NCBI RefSeq assembly: GCF_016901225.1
Contig: NZ_JAFEUL010000001.1
Location: forward strand, 300,773 to 364,772
Reading direction: 5' to 3'
Length of the DNA stretch: 64,000 nucleotides
Source of the DNA: Actibacterium sp. 188UL27-1
Lineage (GTDB): Bacteria > Pseudomonadota > Alphaproteobacteria > Rhodobacterales > Rhodobacteraceae
Shown here: positions 9,166 to 17,315 of the stretch, in pieces
How positions within the stretch are numbered: the first letter of the stretch is position 1
Layout of the letters: the number at the start of each line of letters is the position of its first letter
Notes under the pieces: model-generated
The model's input: the letters and a program-made list of their open reading frames with translations, nothing else
Told to the model about the DNA's origin: nothing
Database searches by the model: none
Made by a program: the position numbers and the translations under genes

Positions 9166-9570
9166 ATGAAGCGAAACAGTCGCCTGTCTTTGGCCCTGCA
9201 CACGGTGAGCCACATGGCCACGGATCCGGATCGGGTGCGGACATCGTCTGATATCGCGGATCATGCGGGGACCAACCCGGTTGTGGTGCGCCGGGTCCTG
9301 GGAAAACTGCGCGAGGCCGGTCTGCTGACATCTGAAAAGGGCCATGCGGGTGGCTGGCGCCTGGCACGATCACCCGAAAGCATCAGTTTGGCCGATGTTT
9401 ATCTTGCCTTGGATGAGCGGTTGGTGGCGCATGATGCGACGGGTGGGCCCTCGAATTGTTCGGTGGAGCAAGCGCTTCAGGCGCGCGTGGCGGGTGTTTT
9501 GGACGACATCGAAAAGACCCTGGTCGAGCGGTTGGGCGAGACATCGATTGCCGAGGTGCAAAACGGCTAG
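9166..9570 (+). CDS. Rrf2 family transcriptional regulator
   Basis: A 134-residue winged-helix protein. The helix-turn-helix spans about residues 24-60 (SSDIADHAGTNPVVVRRVLG), and the wing GLLTSEKGHAGGWRLAR is the Rrf2 hallmark. Only one cysteine (SNCSVE, near residue 103) is present, so it lacks the three-cysteine iron-sulfur site of IscR, NsrR and RirA and resembles YwnA-type members. It lies between the divergent COG0523 operon and a co-directional iron-type ABC transporter; regulation of one or both is likely. Confidence 0.88.
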   Translation: MKRNSRLSLALHTVSHMATDPDRVRTSSDIADHAGTNPVVVRRVLGKLREAGLLTSEKGHAGGWRLARSPESISLADVYLALDERLVAHDATGGPSNCSVEQALQARVAGVLDDIEKTLVERLGETSIAEVQNG

Positions 9571-9682
9571 CCCTGGATTGCATTTGACGGCTGATGCGTT
9601 GGCAGGTCCGGATACACCGTCCTGTCACATTACCATGGTAGCGCATCGGGGCTGAAACCTGCCAATCATTCCGAGGCTTTAG

Positions 9683-10663
9683 ATGTTCAAACCAGTTCTG
9701 ACCGCTGCCCTTTTGTCCTTGTCCGCGAGCGTGGCTTTCGCCGCTGACATTTCCGGCAAATTGGTCCTTTACACGTCACAGCCGAATGCGGATGCGCAAC
9801 AGACCGTGGATGCGTTTGTTGCCAAATATCCCGATGTTGAGGTCGAGTGGATCCGCGACGGCACCACCAAGGTGATGGCCAAGCTGCGCGCAGAGTTCGA
9901 AGCGGGCGCGCCCCAGCCGGATGTCCTGTTGATTGCTGACATGGTCACCATGGAAGGGCTGGAAGCCGAAGGACGGCTGATGCCGCACCGGGAGGCGGAT
10001 GTGTCGGCCTATGACCCGTCCCTGATGGATGCCGAGAAGCACTATTTTTCAACCAAGCTGATCACGACCGGCATCGTCTATAACACGTCTGCGCCCATGG
10101 TCCCGACATCCTATGCCGATCTGCTCGATGAGGCCGCTAAGGACAAGCTGGCCATGCCATCGCCGCTGACATCCGGCGCGGCCACCATCCACATGGCTGC
10201 CATCACAGCGCACCCGGATCTGGGATGGGCGTTTTACGAAGGTTTGGCCGACCAGGGCGCAAATCCGCAAGGCGGCAATGGCGGCACCTACAAGGCGGTT
10301 GCCGGTGGTGAAAAGCTGTACGGATTCGTCGTGGATTTCCTGCCCATTCGCAACAAGCTTGAAGGCGCACCGGTCGAATTCGTGTTTCCCGAAGAAGGGG
10401 TTTCGGCCGTGACCGAACCTGTGGCCATCCTGTCGACCGCGCAGAACCCCGATGCGGCCAAGGCGTTCGTAGATTTTCTGATCTCTGCCGAGGGGCAGCA
10501 ACTGGCCGCAGATATGGGATATCTTCCCGCGCATCCGGATATCGCATCCCCTGAAGGTTTCCCGCCGCTGAGCGAGATCAAATTGCTGGACTTTGACCCG
10601 GCCGCCGCCCTCGCCAGTGACCAGGATAACAAAGCCCGCTTTGTCGACATCTTCGGCGGCTGA
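9683..10663 (+). CDS. Iron-type ABC transporter periplasmic binding protein (FbpA/AfuA family)
   Basis: A 326-residue binding protein with a signal peptide (MFKPVLTAALLSLSASVAFA, cleavage before ADISG). The fold is that of COG1840: LVLYTSQPNADAQQTVDAF at the mature N-terminus, then PQPDVLLIADMVTMEGL and YKAVAGGEKLYGFVVDF. Members bind ferric iron, thiamine or phosphonates; metal neighbours favour iron, but the ligand cannot be read directly. Its stop overlaps the permease start (TGATG), so unlike the sugar systems here there is no hairpin between binding protein and permease. Confidence 0.82.
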   Translation: MFKPVLTAALLSLSASVAFAADISGKLVLYTSQPNADAQQTVDAFVAKYPDVEVEWIRDGTTKVMAKLRAEFEAGAPQPDVLLIADMVTMEGLEAEGRLMPHREADVSAYDPSLMDAEKHYFSTKLITTGIVYNTSAPMVPTSYADLLDEAAKDKLAMPSPLTSGAATIHMAAITAHPDLGWAFYEGLADQGANPQGGNGGTYKAVAGGEKLYGFVVDFLPIRNKLEGAPVEFVFPEEGVSAVTEPVAILSTAQNPDAAKAFVDFLISAEGQQLAADMGYLPAHPDIASPEGFPPLSEIKLLDFDPAAALASDQDNKARFVDIFGG

Positions 10664-12354
10664 TGCGGCGCCGTCTTTGGGGCGGCGAAGGGATCGCCTT
10701 TGCCGTCCTTATCCTGATCTGCCTCGCCCTGTTCGTCGTTCCGCTGGGGCTTTTGGCGCGTGTGGCAGTTGGAGAGGGCTTCGCGGCAATTTCCGCCGCG
10801 CTTGACAGCCGGTCGGTCCCGAGGGCGATCTGGAATTCATTTGAAAGTGCGGCGCTGTCCGCATTGCTGGCGCTGATCGGCGGAACGTTGGCCGCGTTGG
10901 TCATGGGCCTGACCGATATCCGACTGAAAGGTTTGCTGACCTTTTTGTTACTGGTCCCGATGATGGTGCCGCCGCATGTCACGGCCATTGCGTGGGTGCA
11001 GGCATTGGGCCCGTCATCGGCCCTGCTGCAACTGCTGGGAATCGCGCCTGAGGTTGGGTCGACTCATCCGCTATATTCGCGCCAAGGCGTGATCTTTCTG
11101 CTGGGCATTCAACACGCCCCGCTTGTCTTTCTTGTTGTTTTGGCTGCCCTTCGGAGCCTTCCGCGGGAAATGTCGGATGCGGCACGGGTCGCCGGGGCGC
11201 GTCCCGGGCGTTTGCTGACCCGTATCCTTTTGCCGCTGCTGGCGCCGACCTTGATCGCCGGATATGCACTTGCCTTTGTCTCCGCGCTTGGCAATTTCGG
11301 GATCCCGGCGTTGTTGGGGATCCCGGCGCGTTACACGACGCTGCCTGTCCTGATCTGGCAGCGCCTCGCGAGTTTCGGGCCATCCGTGCTGACGGATATG
11401 GCGGTGATTGCGAGCTTGGTGGCCTTGATCGCTGTTGCCGCCGTGGTGTTTCAGATGTGGCTCGCCGGGCGAAGGCGAAATGCGCTGATCGGGCCGCCCC
11501 AGCCACCGCTGGACATTAAGTTGCATGGCCTGCGCATCGCGGTCGAATGCGCCGTGGTTCTGGTTATCCTGGCCACCCTGGTCTTGCCGATCACTGCACT
11601 TTTTGCGACAGCGCTGGTGCCGACCTATGGGGTGCCCCTGACGCGGGACACCGTGACGTTCGAAAATTTTGCCGAGATCCTGTTTCGTCAATCGGTCACG
11701 GCGCGGGCCTTTATGAATTCAACGCTTGTGGCCAGCGTGGCGGCGGTTGTCATCGCTATCCTGGCGACCTTCGTGGCGCGATATGCCGCCGCGCGCCATG
11801 GTATCACGCGCCGGATCGGCACGGTCATGACCGCCCTGGCAGAAATGACCTATGCGATCCCCGGCCTGGTGATCTCGGTTGCGTTCATCCTGGCCTTTAT
11901 CCGGCCCCTGCCTGTCCTTGGCTTTTCCATCTACAATACGCTGACGATTATTCTGCTGGCCTATCTCTGCGCGTTCTTCTCGATCGCGCTGAAGCCGGTC
12001 ACGGCTGCGACGCTTCAACTTGACCAAAGCCTGGATGAGGCGGCGCGGGTTGCGGGGGCGGGATTTTACCGCCGCATGACGCGCATCACCTTCCCCTTGA
12101 TTGCGCCTGCGGCGGCATCGGGCGCGATCCTTGTGTTTCTGACGGCTTATAACGAGGTCACGGTATCGGCTCTGCTGTGGTCCAGCGGGACGGAAACGAT
12201 CGGGACGACAATCTTCAATTACGAAGACGGAGGATATACGACGCTTGCTTCGGCCATGGCGGCGGTGACAATCATTGCCACGGTGTTTTTGATGGTCGTC
12301 CTTGATTATCTGGGCAGGCGTGCCCCACCGGGCGTCGTGCCCTGGCGGCTTTAG
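10663..12354 (+). CDS. Fused two-domain ABC permease (FbpB type)
   Basis: A 563-residue inner-membrane protein containing two permease domains in one chain, as in FbpB, ThiP and AfuB. The first EAA-like loop is SDAARVAGARPGRLLTRILLP near residues 168-188, and the second is DEAARVAGAGFYRRMTRITFP near 455-475. About twelve hydrophobic segments are visible. It is coupled to the binding protein by a one-base overlap. Its stop overlaps by four bases (TTAG) with the stop of the ATPase gene on the opposite strand. Confidence 0.9.
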   Translation: MRRRLWGGEGIAFAVLILICLALFVVPLGLLARVAVGEGFAAISAALDSRSVPRAIWNSFESAALSALLALIGGTLAALVMGLTDIRLKGLLTFLLLVPMMVPPHVTAIAWVQALGPSSALLQLLGIAPEVGSTHPLYSRQGVIFLLGIQHAPLVFLVVLAALRSLPREMSDAARVAGARPGRLLTRILLPLLAPTLIAGYALAFVSALGNFGIPALLGIPARYTTLPVLIWQRLASFGPSVLTDMAVIASLVALIAVAAVVFQMWLAGRRRNALIGPPQPPLDIKLHGLRIAVECAVVLVILATLVLPITALFATALVPTYGVPLTRDTVTFENFAEILFRQSVTARAFMNSTLVASVAAVVIAILATFVARYAAARHGITRRIGTVMTALAEMTYAIPGLVISVAFILAFIRPLPVLGFSIYNTLTIILLAYLCAFFSIALKPVTAATLQLDQSLDEAARVAGAGFYRRMTRITFPLIAPAAASGAILVFLTAYNEVTVSALLWSSGTETIGTTIFNYEDGGYTTLASAMAAVTIIATVFLMVVLDYLGRRAPPGVVPWRL

Positions 12355-13361
12355 CCGGGTAACACCCATCCGCCGGAAAACTGCACATTTATGCGGTCCC
12401 TGATCCTGGCGGGCCGATCCAGATCCAGGGCGACGGGATCTGGCAGACCTTGGATCTGCGCCTCAACCTCCCAATATCCGCCGCGATACTGCACCGCGCT
12501 GATCTGCGCAGGTATCCCGTTTTCCGAGATCGACACAAATTTCGGACGGATGAAGATTTTGCCGGGCCCTGTTCCCTGAACCGGGAATTCATGGCCGTTT
12601 ATCCGTGCCAGCCCGTTCTGCAGATCGGCATTGACCAATGTGCCGCGGCCAATGAACCGGGCGACCGTTTCGGTTGCAGGGCGCGTGTAGACCTCCTGCG
12701 GCGTGCCCAATTGCAGGAACCGCCCTTTATCCATCACGGCCATGAGGTCAGCCAGGGCCATGGCTTCGCGCTGGTCGTGGGTGATGTAGAGGGTCGTAAC
12801 CCCTGATTTGTCATGGAAGGCGCGCAATTCACCTTCCATTGCGCCGCGCAGATGCGGGTCGAGATTGGCCAGCGGTTCGTCCATCAATATCGTTTGCGCA
12901 TCGCCTGCCAGGCACCGCGCCAATGCCACGCGTTGGCGTTGACCGCCCGACAACGCCTCGGGCCGCCGGTCGGCAAACTCCGTCAGGGCCACGCGTTCCA
13001 GATGATCGGCAACGCGTGCGCGCGCATCCGTAGCGCCATATCCCCGGGCCTCGTAGGGAAAGGCCACGTTCTTTGCCACGCTGAGATGCGGCCAAAGCGC
13101 ATATGACTGAAAGACAACGCCAACGTTCCGGTTTTCTGGAGGAACGTTCTGGCCTGCACCAAACACGGCGCGCCCGGAGAGGGCGATCTGACCGGTATCC
13201 GGCGCCTCCAATCCCGCAATCAGCCTCAGAAGGGTGCTCTTGCCGCAGCCCGATGCACCGACCACGCAGAAAAACGCGTTTTTCGGCACCTCGAACGAGA
13301 CATCGTCTATCGCGCGCTGCCCCGAGAACGCCTTGGAGAGCGCTGAAACGCAAATGCTCAT
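12351..13361 (-). CDS. Iron-type ABC transporter ATPase (FbpC/PotA type)
   Basis: A 336-residue ATPase with Walker A GASGCGKST, Q-loop FQSYALWPHL, signature LSGGQRQRVALAR, Walker B TILMDEPLANLD and YITHDQREAMAL. A TOBE-like regulatory segment follows from about residue 240 (IFIRPKFVSI). It is the natural partner of the binding protein and fused permease at 9683-12354 but is encoded on the opposite strand and converges on them with a four-base stop overlap. It therefore needs its own promoter, and read-through would make antisense RNA. Confidence 0.9.
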   Translation of the reverse strand: MSICVSALSKAFSGQRAIDDVSFEVPKNAFFCVVGASGCGKSTLLRLIAGLEAPDTGQIALSGRAVFGAGQNVPPENRNVGVVFQSYALWPHLSVAKNVAFPYEARGYGATDARARVADHLERVALTEFADRRPEALSGGQRQRVALARCLAGDAQTILMDEPLANLDPHLRGAMEGELRAFHDKSGVTTLYITHDQREAMALADLMAVMDKGRFLQLGTPQEVYTRPATETVARFIGRGTLVNADLQNGLARINGHEFPVQGTGPGKIFIRPKFVSISENGIPAQISAVQYRGGYWEVEAQIQGLPDPVALDLDRPARIRDRINVQFSGGWVLPG

Positions 13362-13474
13362 GATCCACCCGTTCCCCGCACCCCGTTTGGCCCCTCAGTG
13401 GCAGATCTTTGTGCCATTGTGAAACGATGATCGTTCCAACCGCCGGACGCGGCAGAACTGCGTGGCGGACCGTG

Positions 13475-14461
13475 TCAGCGCGGCGCCAGCAGATCGACCC
13501 CCAGTTGTTGGAACAGGTCGATATAATCGAGCAGAACCCAGTTTTCGGCAATGCGGCCCCCGGGGTCCTTGCTGAAATCACAGCGGTAGAAATCCATGAC
13601 CCGCAGGGTGAGCGCCTTGTCGGTGGGGGGCACGCCCAGATATTCGGCCCGGTGGGTCATGGTGATCGACGGCCAGCCCGAGATCGCGGCATAATCGCCA
13701 TCGCCAATCCGGCAATAATGATTTCCGCCCTTGCGGTCAGGGAAGGCGTTCAGAAAGGATTTGCGGTGATCTTTCACGAACCCGTCCCACAGGTAGTTTG
13801 ACCCAATGCCACCCGGCCCGTACCAGAACATGTCGTCGGCCCAGGTTCCGCCATCGCCGATCTGCCCCTTTGAGGCGCCGGTATCGGGGTCATAGCTGTG
13901 CAGATCGCTGAGCATCCTTTGGACCAGGTTGATGGAGTCTGCGCTGCGCTGTGGCCGGTCGGGCAGAACGCCATCATGGGTGGCGGGGCCCGGAAACAGC
14001 ATCTCGGTGCCCAAGGGATACGGGAAGGGGCTGCGACCTGTGGCCTGTCGGATAAGGTCCGGCAGGTCCAGTATGATGCGCGCCTTGATGATCTGCCCGT
14101 CATCGATGCGGTAGAATTCGCCTGCGCGCAGAAAGGCAAGGTGACCGGTGCCTTGGATGCCCCAAAGGTTGCCTTCGAAATTTCCGACGTAATGGGTGAT
14201 GCTGGCGACCCACTGGCCGCCTTCGTCGCGGATATTGTCGCCACCGATAAAGATCTCATCGCGCCGGTGTAGGCCGGTCAGTGCGGCAGCCATCGTGCCA
14301 TAAAGACCGTCCTGAACCGCTGCCGCGCCCTTTAAGCTGCCGACCGGCGCGCTGATGTCCCAAACGGCGGTGTCAGGAATGTGGGCGCGGGCCAGATCAG
14401 GGGCGATGGCCCGGGACAGTTTTGCCAAAATGCTGTGCGCGGTGTCTCGAAAAGCTGTCAT
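13475..14461 (-). CDS. Tandem SnoaL-like (NTF2-fold) protein
   Basis: This 328-residue soluble protein appears to hold two SnoaL/NTF2-like domains: about residues 15-150 (AVWDISAPVGSLKGAAAVQDGLY, then IDDGQIIKARIILDLPDL) and about 180-325 (FWYGPGGIGSN, then MDFYRCDFSKDPGGRIAENWVLLDYIDLFQQLGVD). The paired layout is like ester-cyclase family members of unknown substrate. It is divergent from a sugar ABC operon and shares the intergenic TTGCA-N6-TGCAA operator, so it may act on the imported compound or its product; that is inference. Confidence 0.65.
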   Translation of the reverse strand: MTAFRDTAHSILAKLSRAIAPDLARAHIPDTAVWDISAPVGSLKGAAAVQDGLYGTMAAALTGLHRRDEIFIGGDNIRDEGGQWVASITHYVGNFEGNLWGIQGTGHLAFLRAGEFYRIDDGQIIKARIILDLPDLIRQATGRSPFPYPLGTEMLFPGPATHDGVLPDRPQRSADSINLVQRMLSDLHSYDPDTGASKGQIGDGGTWADDMFWYGPGGIGSNYLWDGFVKDHRKSFLNAFPDRKGGNHYCRIGDGDYAAISGWPSITMTHRAEYLGVPPTDKALTLRVMDFYRCDFSKDPGGRIAENWVLLDYIDLFQQLGVDLLAPR

Positions 14462-14530
14462 CTTGGGCCTTGTCCTTCTAAGCTTCTGAAAAAAGGGCTT
14501 GGCAAAGCGTATCGCGCCTGTCTAGCCTTT

Positions 14531-14546
14531 TTGCATTCGTTTGCAA
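14531..14546. promoter_or_regulatory. LacI-type operator, TTGCA-N6-TGCAA (copy 1)
   Basis: TTGCATTCGTTTGCAA lies between the divergent SnoaL-like gene and the sugar ABC operon, 32 bases before the ATPase start. The inverted arms extend to TTTTTGCA and TGCAAAAA. The half-sites and spacing equal those of the perfect palindrome at 19554-19569, indicating one regulator for both units. No LacI gene is present in the window. Confidence 0.65.
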
Positions 14547-14578
14547 AAACGTGTGGTGATCAGGGAAGGGGGCTTTCC

Positions 14579-15685
14579 GTGGCCGAAATTCAGCTGAACA
14601 GTGTCTCAAAGCGGTGGGGCAGCTTTGTCGGGGTCGATAACTTTGATCTGACCATTGCCGACCAGGAATTTCTGGTCCTGCTCGGCCCGTCTGGCTGCGG
14701 GAAGACAACGACGATGCGGATGATCGCCGGTTTGGAGGATGTCACCGAAGGCGAGATCAAGATCGACGGGCGCGTTGTGAACGACCTGGACCCCAAGGAT
14801 CGCGACATTGCGATGGTGTTCCAGTCCTATGGTTTGTATCCGAATATGAACGTTTATGAGAATATCCGCTTTCCCCTGAAGGTGCGCAAAGTCGACCCCG
14901 ACAGCCATGATGAACGGGTCACCCGCGCCGCCGAGATGGTGGAATTGACGGATTTCATGCACCGCAAGCCGGCCGAACTGTCGGGCGGGCAGCGCCAGCG
15001 CGTCGCCTTGGCACGGGCGATTGTGCGGGAGCCGAATGTGTTTCTGATGGATGAGCCGCTGTCGAACCTTGACGCCAAGTTGCGGGTCAGCACGCGGGCC
15101 CAGATCAAGAACCTGAGCCATGCGTTGAAAGTCACCACCATCTACGTCACCCATGACCAGATCGAGGCGATGACCCTGGCAGATCGCGTGGTGGTTATGA
15201 AAAGCGGGATCGTCCAGCAAGTGGGCACCCCGACCGAGATTTACGACAACCCCGCCAACACATTCGTCGCCGGGTTCATCGGCAGCCCTGCCATGAACCT
15301 GATGGACGGCACGCTGGAGGGTGGCACCTTCCGCGGTGACAAGGTTGAGGTTACGGGTCTTTCTGGCCCGGACGGGCCTGTGACGCTGGGCTTTCGGGCC
15401 GAAGATGCCGAGGTCACCGATACCGGCGGTCAGATTGACGCTGCGGTTTACACGCTGGAATTGCTGGGTGACGCCACGATGATCACGGTACGGGCCGGTG
15501 GGGCCCTGGTCGCAGTCAAGGCCTCCAAAGAGTATCGCACGACCATTGGTGCGGCGGCGCAGATCAGCATTCCTGCCGACATATGCCATCTTTTCGACCA
15601 AACGAGCGGGGCGCGTATCTCTGCGCCGCACGGCCAATCTGACCAAACGAGTGGGGCGCCGATATCTGCCGCGCACGGGCAATAA
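14579..15685 (+). CDS. Sugar ABC transporter ATPase with duplicated C-terminal tail
   Basis: A 368-residue MalK/UgpC-type ATPase, starting at GTG with AGGGAAGGGGG upstream (the frame is open further upstream, but without family similarity). Motifs are Walker A GPSGCGKTT, FQSYGLYPNM, LSGGQRQRVALARA, VFLMDEPLSNLD and YVTHDQIEAMTLADR. The TOBE domain starts near residue 235. The last 29 residues are unusual: DQTSGARISAPHGQ, then S, then DQTSGAPISAAHGQ, a direct duplication. It is first in an operon with binding protein, small membrane protein and two permeases. Confidence 0.92.
   Translation: MAEIQLNSVSKRWGSFVGVDNFDLTIADQEFLVLLGPSGCGKTTTMRMIAGLEDVTEGEIKIDGRVVNDLDPKDRDIAMVFQSYGLYPNMNVYENIRFPLKVRKVDPDSHDERVTRAAEMVELTDFMHRKPAELSGGQRQRVALARAIVREPNVFLMDEPLSNLDAKLRVSTRAQIKNLSHALKVTTIYVTHDQIEAMTLADRVVVMKSGIVQQVGTPTEIYDNPANTFVAGFIGSPAMNLMDGTLEGGTFRGDKVEVTGLSGPDGPVTLGFRAEDAEVTDTGGQIDAAVYTLELLGDATMITVRAGGALVAVKASKEYRTTIGAAAQISIPADICHLFDQTSGARISAPHGQSDQTSGAPISAAHGQ
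15596..15682 (+). repeat. 45-bp direct repeat at the ATPase 3' end
   Basis: Two adjacent copies, 15596-15640 and 15641-15682, both begin GACCAAACGAG and encode the duplicated 14-residue tail just before the stop. The high nucleotide identity suggests a recent slippage or duplication. Confidence 0.85.
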
Positions 15686-15706
15686 TGAGATAAGGGAGAC
15701 ACGACC

Positions 15707-16924
15707 ATGATGATGACACGACTGGTGGCCGCCGGGGCCATTTCGCTACTGGGGACGGGCGCATTTGCGGAATGCGCCTTTGAAAATACGGTGCCGTTGA
15801 AATCACTCAGCGCCGGGTTCGAGGCCTGGAAATCCGTGACCGATGCCATGGCGGAATGCGGGAACTTTACCGCTGAGCTGGACCAGGAGTTCCGGACCAA
15901 GCAGCCTGCCGCGTTTGAGGCCAACCCATCGCTGTATCAAATCGGGGGTGTGTCGAATGGCACGTTCACGCCGCTGTTGAATGCGGGCACCATCCGGCCC
16001 CTGGATGATCTGGTGGAGAAATACGGGGGCGGCCTGGCGCCCAACCAGCTGATCCGCGTCGATGGCAAGATCATGGCGATTGCCATGATGGTGAACACCC
16101 AGCATCTGATGTATCGCGAGGATGTGCTGGCCGATCTGGGGATCGAGACACCTACGACCTATGACGCCGTTCTGGCCGCCGCCGAAAAGATCAAGGAGGC
16201 TGGCGTCGTCGAATATCCCGTTGGCGCCACGATGAAATCTGGCTGGAACATCGCCCAGGATTTCAACAACATGTTCCTGGGTTATGGCGGCACCTTTGTG
16301 AATGCCGATAATACGCCAGCCGTGAACACCGAGGCTGGTCTTCAGGCGCTGGAGACAATGAAGGCGCTGACGGTCTATATGGATCCGGAATACCTGGTCA
16401 GTGACTCGACCTATGTTCAGCAACAGTTCCAGCAAGGCAAGATCGCCATGGCGAACCTGTGGTCCAGCCGCGCAGGCGCTATGGATGATCCGGCCGAAAG
16501 CACCGTGGTCGGCAAGGTCAAAATGGGCATGGCGCCTTTGGCCGTGGATGGCGGCACGCCGGCGACGACATTGTGGTGGGATGGCATGGTGATTGCCAAG
16601 AACATCACCGATGAAGAAGCCGAGGCTGCGTTCCAACTGATCATGGAAGGCATGGACGAGGATATGGTCACGGCCGCCAATGATCAGGCGATCTGGCTGA
16701 TCGGCGGCTATGTGCCCGGCGATGTGGCCCAGGGTGTTGTCGCCACAGCGACCCATGATCCTGCGCCGCTGGCCTACCCCTCGACCACACAGATGGGTTT
16801 GATGCACACGGCCCTGGGCAACGAGTTGCCTGCCTTCTTCACCGGGGAACGCGACGCCGCCGCGACGCTGGAGGCGGTTGAAGCCGCCTACACCACCGCC
16901 GCCAAGGAAGCCGGCATCCTCTGA
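15707..16924 (+). CDS. ABC transporter sugar-binding protein (CUT1)
   Basis: A 405-residue periplasmic binding protein with signal peptide MMMTRLVAAGAISLLGTGAFA, cleaved before ECAFEN. AAGGGAGAC precedes the first of three possible ATG codons. COG1653 features include a PLDDLVEKYGGGLAPNQL stretch, YREDVLADLGIETPTTYDAV, and FQQGKIAMANLWSSRAG. The substrate is unknown. A strong hairpin follows its stop, and then come a small membrane protein and the permeases. Confidence 0.92.
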   Translation: MMMTRLVAAGAISLLGTGAFAECAFENTVPLKSLSAGFEAWKSVTDAMAECGNFTAELDQEFRTKQPAAFEANPSLYQIGGVSNGTFTPLLNAGTIRPLDDLVEKYGGGLAPNQLIRVDGKIMAIAMMVNTQHLMYREDVLADLGIETPTTYDAVLAAAEKIKEAGVVEYPVGATMKSGWNIAQDFNNMFLGYGGTFVNADNTPAVNTEAGLQALETMKALTVYMDPEYLVSDSTYVQQQFQQGKIAMANLWSSRAGAMDDPAESTVVGKVKMGMAPLAVDGGTPATTLWWDGMVIAKNITDEEAEAAFQLIMEGMDEDMVTAANDQAIWLIGGYVPGDVAQGVVATATHDPAPLAYPSTTQMGLMHTALGNELPAFFTGERDAAATLEAVEAAYTTAAKEAGIL

Positions 16925-16933
16925 TCACACATT

Positions 16934-16966
16934 GCACCGGGCCCGCCATTTTGGCTGGCCCGGTGC
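16934..16966 (+). terminator. Strong hairpin after binding-protein gene
   Basis: GCACCGGGCC pairs with GGCCCGGTGC over 10 bp, and an inner GCC/GGC stem closes an ATTTT loop. It begins 10 bases after the stop and has no T run beyond it, so it probably protects the binding-protein mRNA end or attenuates expression of the downstream permeases. Confidence 0.6.
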
Positions 16967-16985
16967 CGCTGCTGGGGGCCCTGAC

Positions 16986-17315
16986 ATGTACTACTCGATC
17001 TCTGGGATCATCACGTTTGGTGCGCTGGTCGGATTGCTGCTGACCACCGATCCGGCCATGGACATCGTGTGGGGCCTCATCCTCTTTGCGTCTGGGTTTT
17101 TTCTGGGGGCCAAGCTGTGGGATCGCGATGTGGCGTTGGAGCAAACGGCGCAGGACGATCTTTCCGATCTGTCTGCGCAAGACCGCGCGCGCCTCGACGA
17201 ACTATTGGCCGATGATCGCAAATTGGATGCGGTTAAGCCGTTATACCGCGATGGCGAGCGGCCGCTTGTGCGCGCCAAAGGCATCGTTGAGGCAAGGGAA
17301 CAGGAGCCGGCATGA
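16986..17315 (+). CDS. Small two-helix membrane protein in sugar ABC operon
   Basis: A 109-residue protein I do not recognise. Two hydrophobic helices occupy about residues 4-22 (ISGIITFGALVGLLLTT) and 26-46 (IVWGLILFASGFFLGAKLW). A charged, probably cytoplasmic tail rich in Asp, Glu and Arg follows (LSDLSAQDRARLDELLADDR). It sits between the binding protein and permease, and its stop overlaps the permease ATG by four bases, so it is very likely a transporter accessory or assembly subunit; that role is inferred from position only. Confidence 0.7.
   Translation: MYYSISGIITFGALVGLLLTTDPAMDIVWGLILFASGFFLGAKLWDRDVALEQTAQDDLSDLSAQDRARLDELLADDRKLDAVKPLYRDGERPLVRAKGIVEAREQEPA

Noticed and set aside
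14381-14578. Upstream extension of the sugar ATPase frame
   Set aside because: It covers the start of the divergent SnoaL-like gene and the operator, and adds 66 residues with no family match; GTG at 14579 has a good RBS.
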